64,000 nucleotides of DNA from Saccharopolyspora ipomoeae (GCF_029952525.1 NZ_JASAOF010000011.1:111484-175483), one strand, 5' to 3'. Shown: positions 44,723-54,416, counted from the first letter of the stretch. The notes: generated by a model not told the origin, from the sequence alone. Program-made: numbers and translations.

Positions 44723-45898
44723 TCACGATTCGTCGGCGTACAGCACTCCGGAGGCGAGTAGCTCATCGATCTCATGAGCGGTCAAGACTTCGGAGGCCAC
44801 TTCGCGGGTGTCGGCTCCGACCTTGGGAGCTCGGCCGGCGCGGTCGGGGCGCTGACCGTCGAACTTCCACGGGGGTCGGAGCAAGGCCAGGCCGTCGTCC
44901 TGACGTTCGACGAGCTCGAGGTGCTGGACTTGTTCGTGATCGAGATACCCGTTCATCGAGAGGACCGGAGCGAACGGGACGTCGTTCTCGGTGAGCACCT
45001 TCTCCCAGTGCTCTTTCGACTTCGTGGCGAACTCCGCTTCGACGATCGGCGTCAGCTCGAAGTAGTTCGCCTCGCGAGGCCTGTACTCGGCGAACCGCGG
45101 GTCCTCGGCGAGATCCATCCGATCCATCGCCCGGCACAGCGATGTCCAGAACTTCTGAGAGGACGACAGGTGGACGGCCAGGTACTCACCGGAGGACGTC
45201 GGCACGCAGAAGTTCTGGGCTTGCGGGTGGCGACTGGTGCGGGTCGGATCCTCGCCCAGCTCGAAGGCCTGGGTGATCCCGTCAGTGGTGAGCACGCTAA
45301 CGGCCTCCATGATCGAGGTCTCCATGCGCTGCGGTTGTCCGGTCTTGAGGCGGCCGACGAGTGCGGCAAGCACGCCGGTCGCCGTGCTGAGGCCGGTGAC
45401 GAGATCCGCGCTCAAGCCGCCTGCGAGCTGCGGGCGCCCGCTGTCGCTGAACAGCGAGTACAGACCACCGAAAGCGTGCCCGATGGTGTCGTAGGCAGGG
45501 CGGTCTGCCAAAGGACCGGTGGTGCCGAAACCGGTGACCGAGCCGTAGACGATGTCCGGGCGCAACGCGCGACAGTCCTCGGGTCCGAGTCCCATCGCCG
45601 CGACCTTGCCCGGCCGGAGATTTTCGAGCACGACGTCGAAGAAGGGAACCAATGCCTTGACGACCGCGATTCCTTCACGCGTCTTGAGGTCTACCGAGAT
45701 GCTGCGCTTTCCGGTGTTGTACTGGCGGAAGTACGGGCTCCGATCGTTCTGGTGACGGCGGAAGTCCTCGCCGGTGACGGGGCGCTCCACCTTCACGACT
45801 TCGGCGCCCAGCGCGCAGAGGAACGATGTCCCGAAGGGGAGGGCGATGTAGCCCCCGATCTCGAGGATTCGGATGCCGTCGAGCGGCTTGTGCTGCAT
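44723..45898 (-). CDS. CaiB/BaiF family III CoA-transferase
   Basis: The 391-residue protein transfers CoA between carboxylates. Seen: N-terminal LDGIRILEIGGYIALPFGTSFLCALGAEVVKVERP, SPYFRQYNTGKRSISVDLKT, VLENLRPGKVAAMGLG, and the SVTGFGTTGPLADRPAYDTIGHAFGG segment, where the Asp of AYD is the residue that forms the acyl-enzyme in the family. Unlike the racemase-type genes at 35214 and 53280 it lacks GHDxNY. Start ATG 45898; a GTG 15 bases earlier is possible. Divergent from the aldehyde dehydrogenase at 46247, with AT boxes b and c in between. Confidence 0.87.
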   Translation of the reverse strand: MQHKPLDGIRILEIGGYIALPFGTSFLCALGAEVVKVERPVTGEDFRRHQNDRSPYFRQYNTGKRSISVDLKTREGIAVVKALVPFFDVVLENLRPGKVAAMGLGPEDCRALRPDIVYGSVTGFGTTGPLADRPAYDTIGHAFGGLYSLFSDSGRPQLAGGLSADLVTGLSTATGVLAALVGRLKTGQPQRMETSIMEAVSVLTTDGITQAFELGEDPTRTSRHPQAQNFCVPTSSGEYLAVHLSSSQKFWTSLCRAMDRMDLAEDPRFAEYRPREANYFELTPIVEAEFATKSKEHWEKVLTENDVPFAPVLSMNGYLDHEQVQHLELVERQDDGLALLRPPWKFDGQRPDRAGRAPKVGADTREVASEVLTAHEIDELLASGVLYADES

Positions 45899-45926
45899 GG
45901 TGCCCGCCTTCACTGCCAGGTTACTG

Positions 45927-45946
45927 TCATATTTTATATAATATGA
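45927..45946. promoter_or_regulatory. AT box b (CoA-transferase promoter)
   Basis: TCATATTTTATATAATATGA: 7-base perfect arms TCATATT / AATATGA around a 6-base A/T centre. 28 bp upstream of the CoA-transferase start on the minus strand. Confidence 0.5.
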
Positions 45947-46138
45947 GCGCGCTCGGTCGGTCAACCTCCGGGCGCCGCGGACTCGGCCCGGTTGCGCGGG
46001 GCCCTGGGCGTCGACCGTGAGGGTGGCGTCCGTTGGGCACGGGGTGAAGCCGTGGCGGTATCCAGCGGCCCAAGTTGTGCCCTTGATGCGGGTCTGCGCT
46101 GGGAGTTTACTCCTGCGGACGGCAGCACTTCCGTCAAG

Positions 46139-46160
46139 AAAAAATATTATGTAGTTTACA
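46139..46160. promoter_or_regulatory. AT box c (aldehyde dehydrogenase promoter)
   Basis: A6-TATTATGTAGTTTACA; its reverse complement contains ACATAATAT, as in boxes d and g. 86 bp upstream of the start at 46247. Confidence 0.4.
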
Positions 46161-46246
46161 TTGGTGACTCGCCTCTCCTGCACCGCGACTGCGACCACCG
46201 GTTCGGATCTTCCGTGAGCCGGGGTGAAAGACAGAGGAACGACCCG

Positions 46247-47707
46247 ATGAACCGACAGACGGATCTCTGGCAAGGTCAGTACGACAAGTTGTTCGTCGGA
46301 GGTCGGTGGGTGCCGCCGGCGTCCGATCGGATCTTCGAGGTGATTTCACCCGCCACCGAGCAGCCGGTGGCACGTGTCCCGGAAGGCGTTGAAGCCGATA
46401 TCGACGCCGCGGTGAGCTCGGCGCGCCACGCGTTCGACAAGGGGCCTTGGCCTCGCATGCCGCTCGAGCAGCGGATCGCGGTGTTGCGCGAGCTCAGCGC
46501 TGAGCTCGCCGCCCACGAGGACGACGTGGCCAAGCTGGTCAGCGCCGAAATGGGTTGTCCGATCACTCTCTCGACGAAGATGCAGTCCATCGCCCCGCGT
46601 CTGCTGCTGGACGCCTTCCTGGAACTCGCACCCAGCTACCCGTGGGCCGATACCCGCAAGTCCGCGACCGGTAGTGCGCTGGTCATACGCGAACCGGTCG
46701 GTGTCGTCGCTGCAATCGTGCCGTGGAATGCACCGCTGCTCATCACGATGATCAAACTCGCTCCTGCATTGCTCGCAGGATGCACGATGGTCATCAAACC
46801 CTCGCCCGAGACACCGCTCGACTCGTACCTGCTCGGTCACCTGCTCGAGAAGGCCGGGCTCCCGGAAGGGGTCGTGAACATCGTCCCCGCTCAGCGCGAG
46901 GCCAGCGAGCACCTCGTGCGCCACAGCGGCGTGGACAAGGTCTCGTTCACCGGTTCGACTGCGGCTGGGCGGCGGATCGCCTCTCTGTGCGGCCAGGATC
47001 TGCGCAGGGTGACGCTCGAGCTTGGTGGCAAGTCGGCGGCAGTGGTGCTCGAAGACGCCGATCTCGACGCTGTCATTCCCGCCATTCGAGCGGCTTCCTT
47101 GCGCAACAGCGGTCAGGTGTGCAGCAACAAGACACGGATCGTGGTGGCGCGGTCGCGGCGGGACGAACTGCACGATCGCTTGGTTGAGCTGATCAAGTCG
47201 ATGCCGGTGGGCGACCCGTTCGACCCGGAGACCGAAATCGGCCCCTTGGTGAGCGCGAACCAGCGCGCCCGGGTGGAGGGCTACATCGCCGATGGCACGA
47301 AGTCGGGAGCGTCGCTGCTCGTTGGCGGGGATCGTCCCGGTCACCTCGACCGCGGCTGGTACGTCGCTCCGACGGTGTTCGCCGACGTGGATCCGAACGC
47401 GAAGATCGCTAAAGAGGAGATCTTCGGCCCGGTGCTCACGGTGCACACGTTCGAGGGTGAGGAAGAGGCCGTCGAGATCGCCAACAACTCTGAGTACGGA
47501 CTCAACGGTTCGGTGTTCTCAGACGACACCGACCGCGCCTTGTCGGTGGCGCGGCAAATCCGCACCGGCACTGTTGAGGTCAACGGCAATCCGGTCGGCT
47601 TCACCGCACCGATCGGCGGTTTCAAGAACAGCGGGATCGGACGCGAAGCAGGCCTCGAGGGCTTCGACGCCTACGTCGAACTCAAGTCGTACGGCTTGCC
47701 GCGGTGA
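46247..47707 (+). CDS. Aldehyde dehydrogenase
   Basis: The 486-residue ALDH shows the full signature: PWNAPLLITMIKLAPALLAGCTMVIKPSPETP, SFTGSTAAGRRIA, catalytic Glu in LELGGKSAAV, catalytic Cys in NSGQVCSNKTR, EIFGPVLTV, and PIGGFKNSGIGREAG at the end, as in broad-range NAD-dependent aldehyde dehydrogenases. ATG 46247 has AGAGGA eight bases upstream; the frame is open further but crosses AT box c. First gene of a unit with MmgE/PrpD (41-bp gap). It could complete the oxidation started by the alcohol dehydrogenase at 40377. Confidence 0.9.
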   Translation: MNRQTDLWQGQYDKLFVGGRWVPPASDRIFEVISPATEQPVARVPEGVEADIDAAVSSARHAFDKGPWPRMPLEQRIAVLRELSAELAAHEDDVAKLVSAEMGCPITLSTKMQSIAPRLLLDAFLELAPSYPWADTRKSATGSALVIREPVGVVAAIVPWNAPLLITMIKLAPALLAGCTMVIKPSPETPLDSYLLGHLLEKAGLPEGVVNIVPAQREASEHLVRHSGVDKVSFTGSTAAGRRIASLCGQDLRRVTLELGGKSAAVVLEDADLDAVIPAIRAASLRNSGQVCSNKTRIVVARSRRDELHDRLVELIKSMPVGDPFDPETEIGPLVSANQRARVEGYIADGTKSGASLLVGGDRPGHLDRGWYVAPTVFADVDPNAKIAKEEIFGPVLTVHTFEGEEEAVEIANNSEYGLNGSVFSDDTDRALSVARQIRTGTVEVNGNPVGFTAPIGGFKNSGIGREAGLEGFDAYVELKSYGLPR

Positions 47708-47748
47708 ACATGCCGCTGTCCGGACCCTGCACGCGAAAGGCGACCACC

Positions 47749-49143
47749 ATGGAAACCATCCCCCCGGTCGAAGAGGCTGCGGCGAAGCTCGTCACCGAGC
47801 TTACCTTCGACTCGATCCCCGCCGACGCGCTCGCCGGGGCTCGGCGCTTGATGCAGGACCAGCTGGCCGTCCAGATCGGCAGTGCGGTACTGCCGTGGAG
47901 CCGAGCAGTTCTCGACCTGACCCGCTCGGCCCATGCTCCAGGTAGCTCGCACGTGACTACCAGCGGTGATGCGATGAGCGCTGCGGACGCCGCGTTCGTC
48001 AACTCGACGTTCGGACACGGTTTCGAGTACGACGACGCCCACCGCGCGAGCTCATCACATCCCGGGAGTTGTGTGGTGTCGGCCGCGCTCGCCATCGGTG
48101 AGGAACTCGGGTCCTCGATGCGGGAGGTTGTGACAGGCATCGTCGCGGGGTACGAGGTCTACACCCGGATCGGGAACCTGGCCGCACCCGAATTGCTCGA
48201 ACGCGGCTTCCACCCGCACGGGCTGCTGTCGAACTTCGGCGCTGCCGCCGTGGTCGCCAAGATGCGCGGCTTCGACTTCGAGACCACGGTGCACGCGCTC
48301 GCCATCGGCCTCAGCCACGCGTCGGGAACCACCGAGTACACCTCGTCTGGAGGTTCGATCAAGCGCGTTCACTCGGGGATCGGCACTCGCAACGGGATCC
48401 GTGCGGCAGAGATGGCCGCCGCCGGTATCACCGGCCCGACCACCTTCCTGTCCGGCGCGAAGGGTTTCTTCCACGCGTTCGTTGGCCGGCCCGTCCCCGA
48501 TGAAGCCGCCGCCACGTTCGGCCTGGACAAGACCTTCGAGATCACCCGTGTGTGGGTCAAGCCCTACTGCTGCTGCGGAATCAACCACGCGTACATCGAC
48601 GGGGCACGTCGGTTGGCCGGGCGCCCGGCCGAGGTCGAATCGGTGCTGTTGGGAATTCAGACCGGCGGTGACGTGGTGATCGGCAACAAGAACGCGAACG
48701 CGAGAGCGCCGAAGATCATCGAACACCTCCAGTACAGCCTCCCTTACCAGTTCTCCCTGTCGATGCTGGGCAAGGGCAACGGCTTCCAAAGCCACCACGA
48801 CTACATGGCCGGTCGGCTCGACATCGGTGAGGGCAGCGACGTGGCGATCTTGGCGAGCAAGGTCCGGATCGAGGTCAAGCCGGAGTTGGACACGTCCTAC
48901 CGGGGCCGTTGGGTAGGCGACATCGCGGTGCGCTACCAGGACGGCACCAGCGAGAGCGTGTTCGTCGACAACCCCACCGGGACCGCCGAGAACCCGATGT
49001 CGCAGGAGGATCTGGACGCGAAGTTCCACGAGCTGACCGTTTCGGTGATCGGTGCCGAACGCAGTGAGGCGCTTCTGAGCGCTATTACAACGGAGGACCT
49101 GGACACGCCGGCGTCCGAGTTCGCGGCACTGCTGAGGGCCTGA
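47749..49143 (+). CDS. MmgE/PrpD family protein
   Basis: The 464-residue protein belongs to the family of 2-methylcitrate dehydratase, cis-aconitate decarboxylase and related enzymes. Seen: N-terminal helical repeat (DQLAVQIGSAVLPWSRAVL), AFVNSTFGHGFEYDDAHRASSSHPGSCVVSAALAIGE (the HGxxxDD..HP segment that is the family mark), AAELLERGFHPHG, SGTTEY, and a C-terminal alpha-beta domain. ATG 47749 follows GAAAGG; a GTG at 47704 overlaps the previous stop and is an alternative. Family members act on C4-C7 di- and tricarboxylates such as itaconate precursors, which would suit the CitE-like lyase and CoA-transferases nearby. Confidence 0.86.
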   Translation: METIPPVEEAAAKLVTELTFDSIPADALAGARRLMQDQLAVQIGSAVLPWSRAVLDLTRSAHAPGSSHVTTSGDAMSAADAAFVNSTFGHGFEYDDAHRASSSHPGSCVVSAALAIGEELGSSMREVVTGIVAGYEVYTRIGNLAAPELLERGFHPHGLLSNFGAAAVVAKMRGFDFETTVHALAIGLSHASGTTEYTSSGGSIKRVHSGIGTRNGIRAAEMAAAGITGPTTFLSGAKGFFHAFVGRPVPDEAAATFGLDKTFEITRVWVKPYCCCGINHAYIDGARRLAGRPAEVESVLLGIQTGGDVVIGNKNANARAPKIIEHLQYSLPYQFSLSMLGKGNGFQSHHDYMAGRLDIGEGSDVAILASKVRIEVKPELDTSYRGRWVGDIAVRYQDGTSESVFVDNPTGTAENPMSQEDLDAKFHELTVSVIGAERSEALLSAITTEDLDTPASEFAALLRA

Positions 49144-49262
49144 TCTCGGCCGTCCCACGGCAAGCAGGCACGGGAATCAGAGAGTTCGCCGCAGTCCGCG
49201 TGCTTGGTCCCAGGCGCAAGCGGGTTGGCCGTTTGATTTCTTGCCATTGACCTAACCAAATA

Positions 49263-49281
49263 GAAAGCATAATATATTTTC
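49263..49281. promoter_or_regulatory. AT box d (CoA-transferase/thiolase operon)
   Basis: GAAAGCATAATATATTTTC; shares the 11-mer CATAATATATT with box g, and has GAAA/TTTC ends. 29 bp upstream of the start at 49311. Confidence 0.5.
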
Positions 49282-49310
49282 ATTGTCGTTGATGTGGAAG
49301 GAGCCGCTGC

Positions 49311-50468
49311 GTGAGCGCTCCCCTGGAGGGGGTCACGGTCCTGTCGATCGAACAGGCGATCTCGGCCCCGCTGTGCACTCGCCACCTCGCAGACCTGGGG
49401 GCCCGGGTGGTCAAGATCGAGAACCCCGCCGGAGGTGACTCGACGCGGCATTACGACGACGTGGTGCGCGGTATGGCGGCGCACTTCGTCTGGCTCAACC
49501 ACGGCAAGGAATCAGCGGCGCTGAACTTGACCGACTCCTCCGACATGGAGGTCTTCGGGCGATTGCTGGCGAAGGCCGATGTGCTGGTCAGCAACCTGGC
49601 TCCCGGTGCCCTGCGGCGGCTGGGCCTGGATCCGGCTGATCTGGTGGCGCGCCATCCGCGGCTGATCGTCGTGGACATCTCCGGCTACGGGACCGGTGGT
49701 TCGCTCGACCACAAGCGGGCCTACGACCTGCTCATCCAGGCCGAAGGCGGTTCTTGCTCGATCACCGGCTTGCCCGGTGCTCCCGCCAAACCAGGCGTGC
49801 CCATCGCCGACATCGGGACGGCGCTCTACGCCAAATCCGCGGTTCTGGCCGCGCTGTACGAGCGTCAGCACAGTGGGCGCGGCACCGTGATTCCGATCGC
49901 GATGCTCGATGTCGTGGCCGAGATGATGGGCTTCGCGCTCAACGGTGTGCTGCACGGTGGGCCGGAGCCCGAGCCAGTGGGCATGGGGTCGCCGATGATC
50001 GCGCCTTATGGTGCTTATGCCACCAAGGACGGCCAAACGGCTGTGCTCGGTACGACCAGCGACCGCGAATGGCAACGGTTGGCGCGGGACCTCCTGCAAC
50101 GCCCTGAGCTGGCGGACGACTCCCGTTATGCCCACAACGCGGATCGGGTGGCGCTGCGTGAGGAGCTCGACGAGATCCTCGAACAATGGTGCGCTCAGCG
50201 CGATCTGGCTGAGATCCAGCTGCTCGCCGATGAAGCAGGAATCGGAAACGCCCGGCTGAACAGCGTTCGCGATCTCGCGAACCACCCGCAACTGGCCGAG
50301 CGCGGTCGTTGGAGGCAGGTGGGCACTCCCGTTGGTCCGGTGCCGGCCCTCCTCCCGCCCGCGCTCGGCACGGAGTGGAAGGTCCCCGACGGCCGTGTTC
50401 CCGCGCTGGGCGCGGACACCGAGGCGATCCGCGCGGAGGTCGCCGAAGCAGGACGGGCTGATCGATGA
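49311..50468 (+). CDS. CaiB/BaiF family III CoA-transferase
   Basis: The 385-residue protein shows LEGVTVLSIEQAISAPLCTRHLADLGARVVKIENPAGGDSTRHYD, FVWLNHGKESAALNLTD, and GSLDHKRAYDLLIQAEGGSCSITG with the Asp that carries the acyl group. This branch (EQAISAPLCTRHLADLGARVVKIE) is shared with succinyl-CoA:acid transferases such as mesaconate, citramalate and itaconate CoA-transferases, so a C4-C5 acid is likely, though not proven. Start GTG 49311 follows AAGGAGCCGCTGC. First gene of a run with thiolase, PaaK-like ligase and racemase-like gene. Confidence 0.87.
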   Translation: MSAPLEGVTVLSIEQAISAPLCTRHLADLGARVVKIENPAGGDSTRHYDDVVRGMAAHFVWLNHGKESAALNLTDSSDMEVFGRLLAKADVLVSNLAPGALRRLGLDPADLVARHPRLIVVDISGYGTGGSLDHKRAYDLLIQAEGGSCSITGLPGAPAKPGVPIADIGTALYAKSAVLAALYERQHSGRGTVIPIAMLDVVAEMMGFALNGVLHGGPEPEPVGMGSPMIAPYGAYATKDGQTAVLGTTSDREWQRLARDLLQRPELADDSRYAHNADRVALREELDEILEQWCAQRDLAEIQLLADEAGIGNARLNSVRDLANHPQLAERGRWRQVGTPVGPVPALLPPALGTEWKVPDGRVPALGADTEAIRAEVAEAGRADR

Positions 50469-50557
50469 AGACGTCTTGCACCCGCCTCGGTGGGCGCGAA
50501 GTCGCGGCATAGCAAGAGGAAGAGCTGCCGAGCAGCCCCAGTCTAGGAGAGTGAACC

Positions 50558-51781
50558 GTGTCCGCTTCGAATTCTTTGCGACGCGCCGCGATCGTCAGCC
50601 CCATGCGCACGCCCGTCGGCGCTTTTGGCGGAGCCCTTCGCGATGTGCCGGTGGAGGACCTGGCGGCCGCGGTCGTCCGGGAGGTGGTGGCGAGGTCTGG
50701 TGTGGATGCTGAGCGCATCGACGACGTCGTCTTCGCCCAGTCCTACGCCAATTCCGAGGTTCCCTGCGTAGGGCGCTGGGTGGCGTTGCACGCCGGGTTG
50801 CCGATCCAGGTTCCGGGAATGCAGCTGGACCGCCGGTGCGGTGGTGGGCTCCAAGCCCTGGTCACAGGCGCCATGATGGTTCAGACCGGTGCCGCCGACG
50901 TGGTCCTGGTGGGCGGCGTCGAATCGATGAGCCGGATCGAGTACTACTCGACAGCGACGAGGTGGGGCGCTCGCGCCGGCACCGTTTCGCTCTACGACCG
51001 GCTCGACCGGGGGCGTGAGCGATCGCAGCCGGAAGCCCGCTTCGGACGGATCTCGGGGATGATCGAGACGGCCGAGAACCTCGCCACCGATTGCGGCATC
51101 AGCCGGGCGCAGGCGGACGCCTACGCAGCGCGCAGCCAGCAACGGGCTGGCGCGGCGTGGCGGGATGGCCGGTTCGACGCCGAGGTGGTCCCCATCGAGG
51201 TCCCGCAGCGCAAGGGCGACCCGATCGTCGGCACCGACGAAGGAGTCCGCCCCGACTCGACTCCGGACACGCTGGCCCGCTTGCGGACCATCGTGCCCGA
51301 CGGGACCGTCACGGCGGGGAACGCCGCTCAGCAGAACGATGCCGCAGCAGCCTGCCTGATCGTCGCCGAGGACCGGTTGAGCGAACTCGGATTGGAGCCG
51401 CTCGGCTACCTCGGCGGCTGGGCCGCGGCTGGCTGCGACCCGGCCCGAATGGGCATCGGTCCCGTGCCCGCCGTCGGAAAGCTCGCCGCCCGGGCCGGCA
51501 CCGACACACGTGGGTTCCTGGACGGTCTGGATCTCGTGGAGCTCAACGAGGCGTTCGCCGTGCAGGTGCTGGCAGTTCTGGAGGGCTGGGGGTGGCACGA
51601 CCACGATCGGCTCAACGTCAACGGATCCGGAATCTCGCTCGGCCATCCCATTGGTGCCACCGGCATGCGGATGGTCACCACGCTGCTGCACGAGCTCACC
51701 CGGCGCGGTGGTGGTACTGGACTCGCCACGATGTGCGTCGGAGGTGGGCAGGGGCTGGCCGCGACCTTCGAAACGGCGTGA
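50558..51781 (+). CDS. Acetyl-CoA acetyltransferase (thiolase)
   Basis: The 407-residue thiolase cleaves 3-ketoacyl-CoA or condenses acyl-CoAs. Seen: VSPMRTPVGAFGGALRDV at the start, acylated Cys94 in MQLDRRCGGGLQA (family NxxCxSG is CGGG here), AGNAAQQNDAAAA, NEAFAVQVL, GSGISLGHPIGATG with the catalytic His, and the second Cys in MCVGGGQG. Replacement of the residue before the Cys region (family N, here D91-R-R) resembles other actinobacterial degradative thiolases. GTG 50558 follows AGGAGAGTGAACC. It supplies the final beta-oxidation step for the surrounding genes. Confidence 0.9.
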   Translation: MSASNSLRRAAIVSPMRTPVGAFGGALRDVPVEDLAAAVVREVVARSGVDAERIDDVVFAQSYANSEVPCVGRWVALHAGLPIQVPGMQLDRRCGGGLQALVTGAMMVQTGAADVVLVGGVESMSRIEYYSTATRWGARAGTVSLYDRLDRGRERSQPEARFGRISGMIETAENLATDCGISRAQADAYAARSQQRAGAAWRDGRFDAEVVPIEVPQRKGDPIVGTDEGVRPDSTPDTLARLRTIVPDGTVTAGNAAQQNDAAAACLIVAEDRLSELGLEPLGYLGGWAAAGCDPARMGIGPVPAVGKLAARAGTDTRGFLDGLDLVELNEAFAVQVLAVLEGWGWHDHDRLNVNGSGISLGHPIGATGMRMVTTLLHELTRRGGGTGLATMCVGGGQGLAATFETA

Positions 51782-51835
51782 GCACCGCCGCAGGAACTCA
51801 TTTGTCGGAGCACGAAAGATACGCTGGAGGCGTCA

Positions 51836-53185
51836 ATGGCAGCCGCTCCTTTCTCGGCCCAGTACTGGAGCGAGGTCGAGACCTTTTCCCCTGCGCAGGC
51901 CCGCGCGATTCAGGACGAACGCCTGCGTGAACAGCTGGCGTACCTGGCGGCGAACAGCGCCTTCTACCAGGACAAATTCGCCGAGCACAAGGTCGACGCG
52001 GCCAAGATCAGGACGGTCGATGATCTGGCCGAGTTGCCGTTCACCGAAAAGCAGGAACTGCGCGACAGCCTGGCCTCCTCGCCGCCTCTCGGCGCGCATG
52101 TGGCCGCTGACGCGGCCGACATCGTGCAGGTGCAGGCGTCGTCCGGTACCACGGGCAGCCCGTCGTACGTGGGGCTGACCAGCAGCGATATCGAGACCTG
52201 GTGCGAGTTGGGCGCCCGCGCGCTGTACGCGAACGGGTTCCGCCCGGGAGATCGACTGCTGCACGCGTTCGGCATGAGCAAGGGCTTCGTCGGTGGGCTA
52301 CCGGTGATCCAGATCATGCAGTACATGGGCATCGTCGACATCCCCATCGGCGCCGAAGCGGGCGCGGAGCGATTGCTGCGGGTGCAGGCCGATCAACGCC
52401 CGAACGCGATGATCGGAACGCCGCACTTCTTGGCCCATCTCGCTGAACAGGCGCCGAAGATCGTCGGCCTTTCCGCTCGTGATCTCGGTGTCCGGGCCAT
52501 CAGCGTCGGTGGCGAGCCCGGAGGTGGTCTTCCCGCCGTGCGCGAGAACCTCGAGAACTTGTGGGGCGCGACGTCGCGGGAGATGCTCGGCGGAACGGAC
52601 ATCGCGTGCACCTATTGGGGTGAGTGCGAGGCCAACGACGGGATGCACTTCCTGTCTCCCGACCTCATGGTCGCGGAACTGATCGACCCGGACACGGGTG
52701 ATCGACTCGACCCCGTCGAGGGTGTGCAAGGTGAGCTCGTCTACACGGCACTGCGCCGCCAGGCGTCACCGGTTCTTCGATTCCGGACCAGAGATCACGT
52801 CGTCGTCACCGGGACTGATTGCTCTTGTGGGAGAACGGGTTTCAAGGTTCGTTGCATCGGACGCACCGACGACATGCTGATCGTCCGCGGTATCAACGTG
52901 TTCCCGTCGGCGATCAAGCAACTTGTCGTCGAACTCGCCCCGGACACGACCGGCGAAATGCGGATTCGGCCGGACTTCGAAGGGCATTCGACTCAGCGCC
53001 CGCTTCCCGTCGTCGTCGAGCACGCGCGGGGCATGGATGAGCACCAGCGGGATGAGCTCCGTTCGAAGCTCGAACAGCGCATCCGCTCGGCGCTCAACGT
53101 GAAGACGAATGTCGAGATGGTCCCGGACGGGACCCTCAAGCGGCCCGACCACGTCAAGGTCGCGCTGATCGAACGAGATGTGTGA
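51836..53185 (+). CDS. PaaK-like phenylacetate-CoA ligase family protein
   Basis: The 449-residue ANL ligase is of the short PaaK branch. Seen: YLAANSAFYQDKFAEHKVD near the start, P-loop VQASSGTTGSP, YWGECEANDGMHFL (family substrate/AMP loop), VYTALRRQASPVLRFRTRD, C-x-C in TDCSCGRTG, and RTDDMLIVRGINVFPSAIKQLV with a C-terminal LKRPDHVKV where the usual catalytic Lys sits. PaaK relatives activate aromatic as well as other acids, so the substrate need not be phenylacetate; no paa ring-epoxidase genes are present. Follows the thiolase by 54 bp. Confidence 0.88.
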   Translation: MAAAPFSAQYWSEVETFSPAQARAIQDERLREQLAYLAANSAFYQDKFAEHKVDAAKIRTVDDLAELPFTEKQELRDSLASSPPLGAHVAADAADIVQVQASSGTTGSPSYVGLTSSDIETWCELGARALYANGFRPGDRLLHAFGMSKGFVGGLPVIQIMQYMGIVDIPIGAEAGAERLLRVQADQRPNAMIGTPHFLAHLAEQAPKIVGLSARDLGVRAISVGGEPGGGLPAVRENLENLWGATSREMLGGTDIACTYWGECEANDGMHFLSPDLMVAELIDPDTGDRLDPVEGVQGELVYTALRRQASPVLRFRTRDHVVVTGTDCSCGRTGFKVRCIGRTDDMLIVRGINVFPSAIKQLVVELAPDTTGEMRIRPDFEGHSTQRPLPVVVEHARGMDEHQRDELRSKLEQRIRSALNVKTNVEMVPDGTLKRPDHVKVALIERDV

Positions 53186-53279
53186 CGGTGACGGAGCGCG
53201 TGCGTGTCCGCGTCGTGCAGTGAACGAGCAAAATCCTGATGGGCAGTGCCCTACGTCGGCGGATTGGGGAGGGCGTGGC

Positions 53280-54416
53280 ATGAGCGGGCCTTTGGAAGGT
53301 GTTCGGGTCGTGGTGCTCGCGGGTATGGGCCCGGTGCCCTTCGCCGGCATGCTCCTGGCCGACATGGGGGCGGAGGTCGTCCGAGTGGTTCGCCCGGCCA
53401 ACCGGAGGCAGCGTGCGCTGGCCAACACCGAGGGGCTGCGCCCCGAACACGACCTGGCCGATAGGGGAGTGGATGCCGTCGCGGTCGACCTCAAAGACCC
53501 CGACGGCGTGGAAGCAGTCCTCACGCTCGTGGAGTCGGCGGACGTGTTCGTGGAGGGGTATCGCCCCGGCGTTGCGGAACGGTTGGGCCTCGGGCCCGAC
53601 GTCGTGCTGGAGCGCAACCCGACTGCCGTCTACGCTCGGCTCACGGGCTACGGACAGAGCGGGCCGCTGTCGAGGCAGGCCGGTCACGACATCAACTACG
53701 TCGCGCAGTCCGGGGCGCTGCACGCCATGGCTCGGGCCGGTGAGGCGCCGCGCCCTCCGATCAACTTGTTGGGCGACTACGCCGGTGGTGGAACGGTCGC
53801 GGCCTTCGGCATCGTGTGCGCTGTGTTGGAGGCGCGCGGATCCGGACGAGGACAGGTCGTGGACGCCGCGATGGTCGACGGCGTCGCGCTCCTGACGGCC
53901 AAGCTCCAGGGCCTGCGAGCTGCCGGTCTGTTCAGCGACGAGCCCGGTACGAACTGGCTGGACTCGGGAGCGCCGTACTACGACACGTACCTCTGCGCGG
54001 ACGGCCGCTACATCGCGGTAGGCGCTCTGGAATCAGACTTCTACCAGGCGTTCATCTCGCGGCTGGGCGTCGACACCCGCAACTGGCCGGACCAGCAAGA
54101 CCGGGATTCCTGGCCTCGGTTGAGGAAGCTGATCGCGGGAGCGGTGGCGTCCAAGACGCAGGCCGAGTGGGCCGCCATCTACGGCGGCACCGACGCATGC
54201 GTCACCCCGGTGTTGACGTTCGAGGAAGCAGCCGCAGATCCGCACAACGCGGAGCGGCAGGTCTTCCAGAGCATCGACGGCGTGCTGCACCCCTCGCCGG
54301 CGCCGCGCTTCAGCCGGACTCCAGCGAGGGAACCGGCCCCTCCCAGCGCGCAGGTCGTCGATGTGCAGGAGCTGATCGAATCCTGGACGGGCGCGCCCGC
54401 TGTCTCAAGACGCTGA
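53280..54416 (+). CDS. Alpha-methylacyl-CoA racemase-like CaiB family protein
   Basis: The 378-residue protein follows the racemase branch: LEGVRVVVLAGMGPVPFAGMLLADMGAEVVRVVRP, AGHDINYVAQSG (His), LLGDYAGGG (Asp) and YIAVGALESDFYQ. Paralogue of the gene at 35214 (same order of motifs). ATG 53280 follows GGGGAGGG; the longer frame from 53178 overlaps the ligase gene and is not used. Last gene of the run from 49311. Its presence with a second racemase 17 kb away suggests that methyl-branched acyl-CoAs are central to this region. Confidence 0.87.
   Translation: MSGPLEGVRVVVLAGMGPVPFAGMLLADMGAEVVRVVRPANRRQRALANTEGLRPEHDLADRGVDAVAVDLKDPDGVEAVLTLVESADVFVEGYRPGVAERLGLGPDVVLERNPTAVYARLTGYGQSGPLSRQAGHDINYVAQSGALHAMARAGEAPRPPINLLGDYAGGGTVAAFGIVCAVLEARGSGRGQVVDAAMVDGVALLTAKLQGLRAAGLFSDEPGTNWLDSGAPYYDTYLCADGRYIAVGALESDFYQAFISRLGVDTRNWPDQQDRDSWPRLRKLIAGAVASKTQAEWAAIYGGTDACVTPVLTFEEAAADPHNAERQVFQSIDGVLHPSPAPRFSRTPAREPAPPSAQVVDVQELIESWTGAPAVSRR

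Noticed and set aside
51836..53185. Part of a phenylacetate (paa) pathway
   Set aside because: No paaABCDE, paaZ or paaG genes are near; the ligase family activates other acids too.
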